Below are positions 6,133-8,796 of a DNA stretch of 8,796 nt, piece after piece. Origin of the DNA: Oscillospiraceae bacterium (GTDB lineage: Bacteria; Bacillota; Clostridia; Oscillospirales; Oscillospiraceae); contig JAISFB010000183.1 of NCBI GenBank assembly GCA_031263805.1, positions 1-8,796 of the forward strand. The letters are read 5' to 3'. Position numbers and translations under genes: made by a program. Numbering within the stretch: position 1 is the stretch's first letter; each line of letters begins with the position of its first letter. The notes beneath the pieces are model-generated. The model did no database searches and had not been told where the DNA came from. It saw only the letters and a program-made list of their open reading frames with translations.

Positions 6133-8580
6133 ATGAACAAATTTACCCGATGTCTCGCCGCGGCGGTGACCCTCGCGTCCCTCGCGCTCGCCGGCTGCAA
6201 CAGGACGGCAAACCCCGGCGCAAACCCGTCCGGCGCCCCCGGCGAAAAGATCGCGTTCGAGAACGTCTACACGGAAACGCCCCTGCCGATAGAGCTCGCC
6301 GGCGTGAACTACAACGGCGTCAAATCCGCGGGGGACCGCATTTATTTCAACGGCTATAAGAATGTGCCTCAGCCGGAGAACGAGACGGACGAGGACGAAA
6401 CCGACCAGTCGTATCAGCCGACGGTGCAGGCTCTGATATCCTGCGACCTCACCGGCGGCGACGTCAAAACGCACTGGGAGCAAGAGCCGGACGTGCAAAC
6501 GGATGTGGATTTAGAGGTCCCGGTCACGGTACACGACTACGTGAACATCGCCGCCTTCGACGCGGACGCCGACGGCGGCGTTTACATCGTGCTGTCCGTA
6601 TCGCACAACGACTACACGGACGAGCTGAACCCGATTTATGAAAACAAGTTCAGCCTGATAAAGCTCGCCCCCGACGGTACGGAGGTGTTCAACACTGACC
6701 TGTCGTCCAAGGAGGGCGGGGAGCTCGGCGACACCTGGGTGCAGGACATACTGCACGACGCCAACGGAAACGTATATTTACAGTCGCAGGAGATACACGT
6801 CTACACGCCGGACGGCAAGCATTCGTTCTCCGTATCAGAGCAGTCGTCGTCGTACATTCAGGCCGTGACAAGAGCAAATACCGGCGAGGTCATTTACGCG
6901 GTGCAGGAACAGACGGGCACAAACTGGGGCTATGTTTTCAAGCCCATAGACCCCGCCGCGAAGTCCGCTGGTACGCCGATGAAATACAACGGCTCGAACT
7001 ACTTCAACGGCGTATACCCCGGCAGCGGCGATTATTTATTCTACTATCAATACCAGGCCGGGTTATACGGGATGGACGGCGCGACGATGACCGGCAAAAA
7101 AGTCGTCGATTTCATAAACTCAGACCTCGCCTTTGACGGGAACCAGTATTTCGCGCCGATAGACGGCGGCGGCTTTGTTATGACGGTAATAAGCTACGGC
7201 GGGATGAACGGCAACACGACGACGGTATCGATCCTCACGGAGGACAAAACAGCGACGCTCGAGGGCAAAACGGTGCTGACGCTCGGCGCGCTTTACAGCG
7301 ACACAGCCGCCGTCACGCGCTTCAACAAAGCCAGCCGCACGACGCGCATAATGGTAAAGGATTATTCCGAATACAACACGAACGACGACTATACAAAAGG
7401 GCAGACACAGCTCGATATGGATATTCTCAGCGGGCGCGCGCCGGACATCATCGCGCTTTCGGGGCAGGCCGCGAAGTACACATCCAAGGGCGTGCTGGCG
7501 GACCTGACGCCGCTGCTCGAATCCGGCAAATACGGCGTCGCGCGCGAAAATCTGTTTGAAAACATCCTCACGCTGGGGTCAAAGGACGGCAAGATATATC
7601 AGATAATGCCCACGTTCAATATGATAACGCTCGCCGGGAAAGCGTCCATATTCGGCGGCCGCACGAGCATAACGACGGCGGAGCTCGCCGAGATAGCCGA
7701 TAAGTACCCCGGCGCTACCGTGCTGAACCAGATGACGGCGTCCAATTGGCTGAACTCCGCGATGTGGCTCGGGATGGACAATTACGTGGACTGGGCGGCG
7801 GGAACGTGCGCGTTCAACAGTAAGGAATTCATCGACATGCTGAATTTCAGCAAGCGCTTTCCGAAGGAGATAGATTACAACTCTATATACAGCGACCAGT
7901 CGTCGTACCTCGAATATCAGCGCGAAATGGAGAGCGCGTATATCGAAGACCGCGTGCTTTTGTACAATCAGGGCAGCTACAACGGCGTGACCCGTATGGC
8001 GCGCGATTTGGACGTCATGTTCGGCGAGGAAACGACGCTCATAGGCTACCCGACGGCGGGCTCCAGCGGCAGCATCATAATGTCGAACGGCGGCTACGCC
8101 ATTGCCGAGTCGTCGCCGAACAAGGACGCCGCCTGGGAATTCATCTGCGGCCTGATAAATTACGAGGATACCAACAGAGATAGCTTTATCCGCAGTATGA
8201 ATGGGATATCGCTGGATAAACGCCGGTTTGACGCGGCGGCGCAGGCCGAAATGATCCCGCTCGAGGACCGCGACTTCACGGACGGCATACAAATAATGCG
8301 CTCTGACGCCGACGGCGGCGGGCGCGGATATTGGTTCAACTCCCCCGACGATATCGATATGACGGACCCGTTTTTCGCGAACTACGCGCTGACCGAGGGC
8401 GACGTGGAGCGCGTGCGCCGAGCCATATCCGGCGCGAACACCGCGATATCGTCGGACGAGCAGATATCAAAGATCGTCACGGAGGAAGCCGAGGCCTTCT
8501 TCTCCGGCGCCAAAACAGCCGAGGAAACGGCAAACATAATCCAAAGCCGCGCGGCGATTTACGTCAGCGAAATCAGTTGA
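6133..8580 (+). CDS. Lipoprotein: beta-propeller-like domain plus extracellular solute-binding domain (copy 2)
   Basis: Paralogue of the preceding lipoprotein with the same two-part plan. The lipobox LAGC puts the lipidated Cys at 22, and a Pro/Gly/Ala linker follows to about 37. Propeller-like repeats are at AAFDADADGGVYIVL (140-154), HDANGNVYLQ (208-217), GEVIYAV (251-257) and PIDGGGFVM (342-350). An acidic insert at about 81-92 (PENETDEDETDQ) is absent from copy 1. The binding domain starts near VLTLGALY (381-388) and shows RFNKAS, GRAPDII, LADLTPLLESG, DGKIYQIMP, GTCAFNSKEFIDML, AWEFIC and the C-terminal TAEETANIIQSR. In a hand alignment of residues 371-490 with residues 361-480 of copy 1, about 86 of 120 positions are identical; the propeller part is visibly less conserved. 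AAGGAG at 6118-6123, 9 bases before the ATG, supports the start. A hairpin overlaps the stop codon. No transporter partner is adjacent. The ligand is unknown and may differ from that of copy 1. Confidence 0.85.
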   Translation: MNKFTRCLAAAVTLASLALAGCNRTANPGANPSGAPGEKIAFENVYTETPLPIELAGVNYNGVKSAGDRIYFNGYKNVPQPENETDEDETDQSYQPTVQALISCDLTGGDVKTHWEQEPDVQTDVDLEVPVTVHDYVNIAAFDADADGGVYIVLSVSHNDYTDELNPIYENKFSLIKLAPDGTEVFNTDLSSKEGGELGDTWVQDILHDANGNVYLQSQEIHVYTPDGKHSFSVSEQSSSYIQAVTRANTGEVIYAVQEQTGTNWGYVFKPIDPAAKSAGTPMKYNGSNYFNGVYPGSGDYLFYYQYQAGLYGMDGATMTGKKVVDFINSDLAFDGNQYFAPIDGGGFVMTVISYGGMNGNTTTVSILTEDKTATLEGKTVLTLGALYSDTAAVTRFNKASRTTRIMVKDYSEYNTNDDYTKGQTQLDMDILSGRAPDIIALSGQAAKYTSKGVLADLTPLLESGKYGVARENLFENILTLGSKDGKIYQIMPTFNMITLAGKASIFGGRTSITTAELAEIADKYPGATVLNQMTASNWLNSAMWLGMDNYVDWAAGTCAFNSKEFIDMLNFSKRFPKEIDYNSIYSDQSSYLEYQREMESAYIEDRVLLYNQGSYNGVTRMARDLDVMFGEETTLIGYPTAGSSGSIIMSNGGYAIAESSPNKDAAWEFICGLINYEDTNRDSFIRSMNGISLDKRRFDAAAQAEMIPLEDRDFTDGIQIMRSDADGGGRGYWFNSPDDIDMTDPFFANYALTEGDVERVRRAISGANTAISSDEQISKIVTEEAEAFFSGAKTAEETANIIQSRAAIYVSEIS

Positions 8581-8598
8581 CGGCCATAAGGCCGTCAA
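8577..8598 (+). terminator. Hairpin overlapping the stop codon of lipoprotein copy 2
   Basis: TTGACGGCC (8577-8585) pairs perfectly with GGCCGTCAA (8590-8598) around the loop ATAA. The TGA stop (8578-8580) lies in the 5' arm. The stem is strong (9 pairs, six of them G-C), but AACG and then a second palindrome follow instead of a T-run. It could be an atypical terminator or an mRNA 3'-end stabiliser. The structure is certain, the role is not. Confidence 0.4.
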
Positions 8599-8599
8599 C

Positions 8600-8623
8600 G
8601 TAGGGGCGCGATTTATCGCGCCC
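8600..8623. repeat. Single arm of the GTAGGGGCG element
   Basis: These 24 bases are identical to the left arm at 5858-5881, including the inner palindrome GGGCGCGAT, TT, ATCGCGCCC. The opposite arm and the C-rich centre seen at 5882-5987 are absent, so this is either a solo unit or a remnant of a larger element. It lies one base after the stop-codon hairpin and 19 bases before the ribosome site of the third lipoprotein gene. Confidence 0.85.
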
Positions 8624-8642
8624 TCCGCGCCCGCACCTGAAA

Positions 8643-8650
8643 AGGGGAGG
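8643..8650 (+). promoter_or_regulatory. Ribosome binding site that decides the start of copy 3
   Basis: AGGGGAGG directly abuts an ATG at 8651, which leaves no spacer, while a second in-frame ATG at 8657 is 6 bases away. Normal Shine-Dalgarno spacing therefore favours 8657. That choice also places the lipobox cysteine at residue 22, as in copy 2. Confidence 0.7.
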
Positions 8651-8656
8651 ATGAAA

Positions 8657-8796
8657 ATGAAAAGGCACAACCGACGTCTCACGGCGGCGATCACGCTGTC
8701 AGCCCTTATTCTCTCCGGCTGCGGCGGGACGGCAAAATCCGAAACGCCGGACGCGTCCGGCGTTCAAGCGGAAAATATCTCGTTTGCAAACGTCTA
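8657..8796 (+). CDS. Lipoprotein copy 3, N-terminal part only (cut by window end)
   Basis: The first 46 codons of a third member of the family, running off the window. A basic start (MKRHNRR) and a hydrophobic stretch lead to the lipobox LSGC with Cys22. A short linker follows, then ENISFANV, which matches the QIAFENV and KIAFENV found at the same distance after the lipobox in copies 1 and 2. That match, not just the signal peptide, makes it a paralogue. An alternative start at 8651 would add MK, but the ribosome site abuts it. Whether the full propeller and binding domains follow cannot be seen. Confidence 0.75.
   Translation, partial: MKRHNRRLTAAITLSALILSGCGGTAKSETPDASGVQAENISFANV

Noticed and set aside
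5858..8623. CRISPR array
   Set aside because: The repeated 24-base arm occurs only three times, in both orientations, and is separated by whole genes or by about 80 bases, with no regular spacers.

Overview
The window is a dense, GC-rich, all-plus-strand stretch. It most resembles an uncultured anaerobic Clostridia-type bacterium (Oscillospiraceae or relatives, gut or rumen). The reasons are Gram-positive-style lipoprotein signal peptides, strong GGAGG ribosome sites, solute-binding proteins of the style common in those bacteria, and short GTAGGGGCG palindromes between genes. This placement is inference; there is no rRNA or marker gene.

Layout. Bases 40-3350 hold a two-gene unit with a 4-base ATGA overlap. 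The first gene encodes a HlyD/YknX-type membrane-fusion protein with a very long coiled-coil hairpin. The second encodes a MacB-like extracytoplasmic core domain held by only two membrane segments. The ATPase such a system needs is not in the window and may lie upstream. Bases 3418-8796 hold two complete paralogous lipoproteins (803 and 815 aa) and the first 46 codons of a third. Each complete copy carries a probable beta-propeller domain followed by a family-1-type ABC solute-binding domain. No permease or ATPase gene accompanies them here.

Intergenic DNA. All three gaps around the lipoprotein genes carry a member of one short palindrome family beginning GTAGGGGCG. It appears as a perfect 28-base palindrome (3358-3385), a two-armed element of about 130 bases (5858-5987) and a single arm (8600-8623). 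The 303-base gap before the second lipoprotein gene also has three further hairpins and an imperfect 17-base direct repeat.

How the parts may work together. The first two genes look like the extracellular and membrane parts of a MacB/Ykn-like mechanotransmission or export complex. The lipoproteins would sit on the outer face of the same membrane and bind ligand. Whether they feed a distant permease, act as sensors or partner with the upstream complex cannot be told from this sequence. The points most worth a second look are the tandem propeller-SBP array without a transporter, the low-GC insert in the adaptor's hairpin, the shortened MacB-like protein, and the palindrome family with changeable cores.
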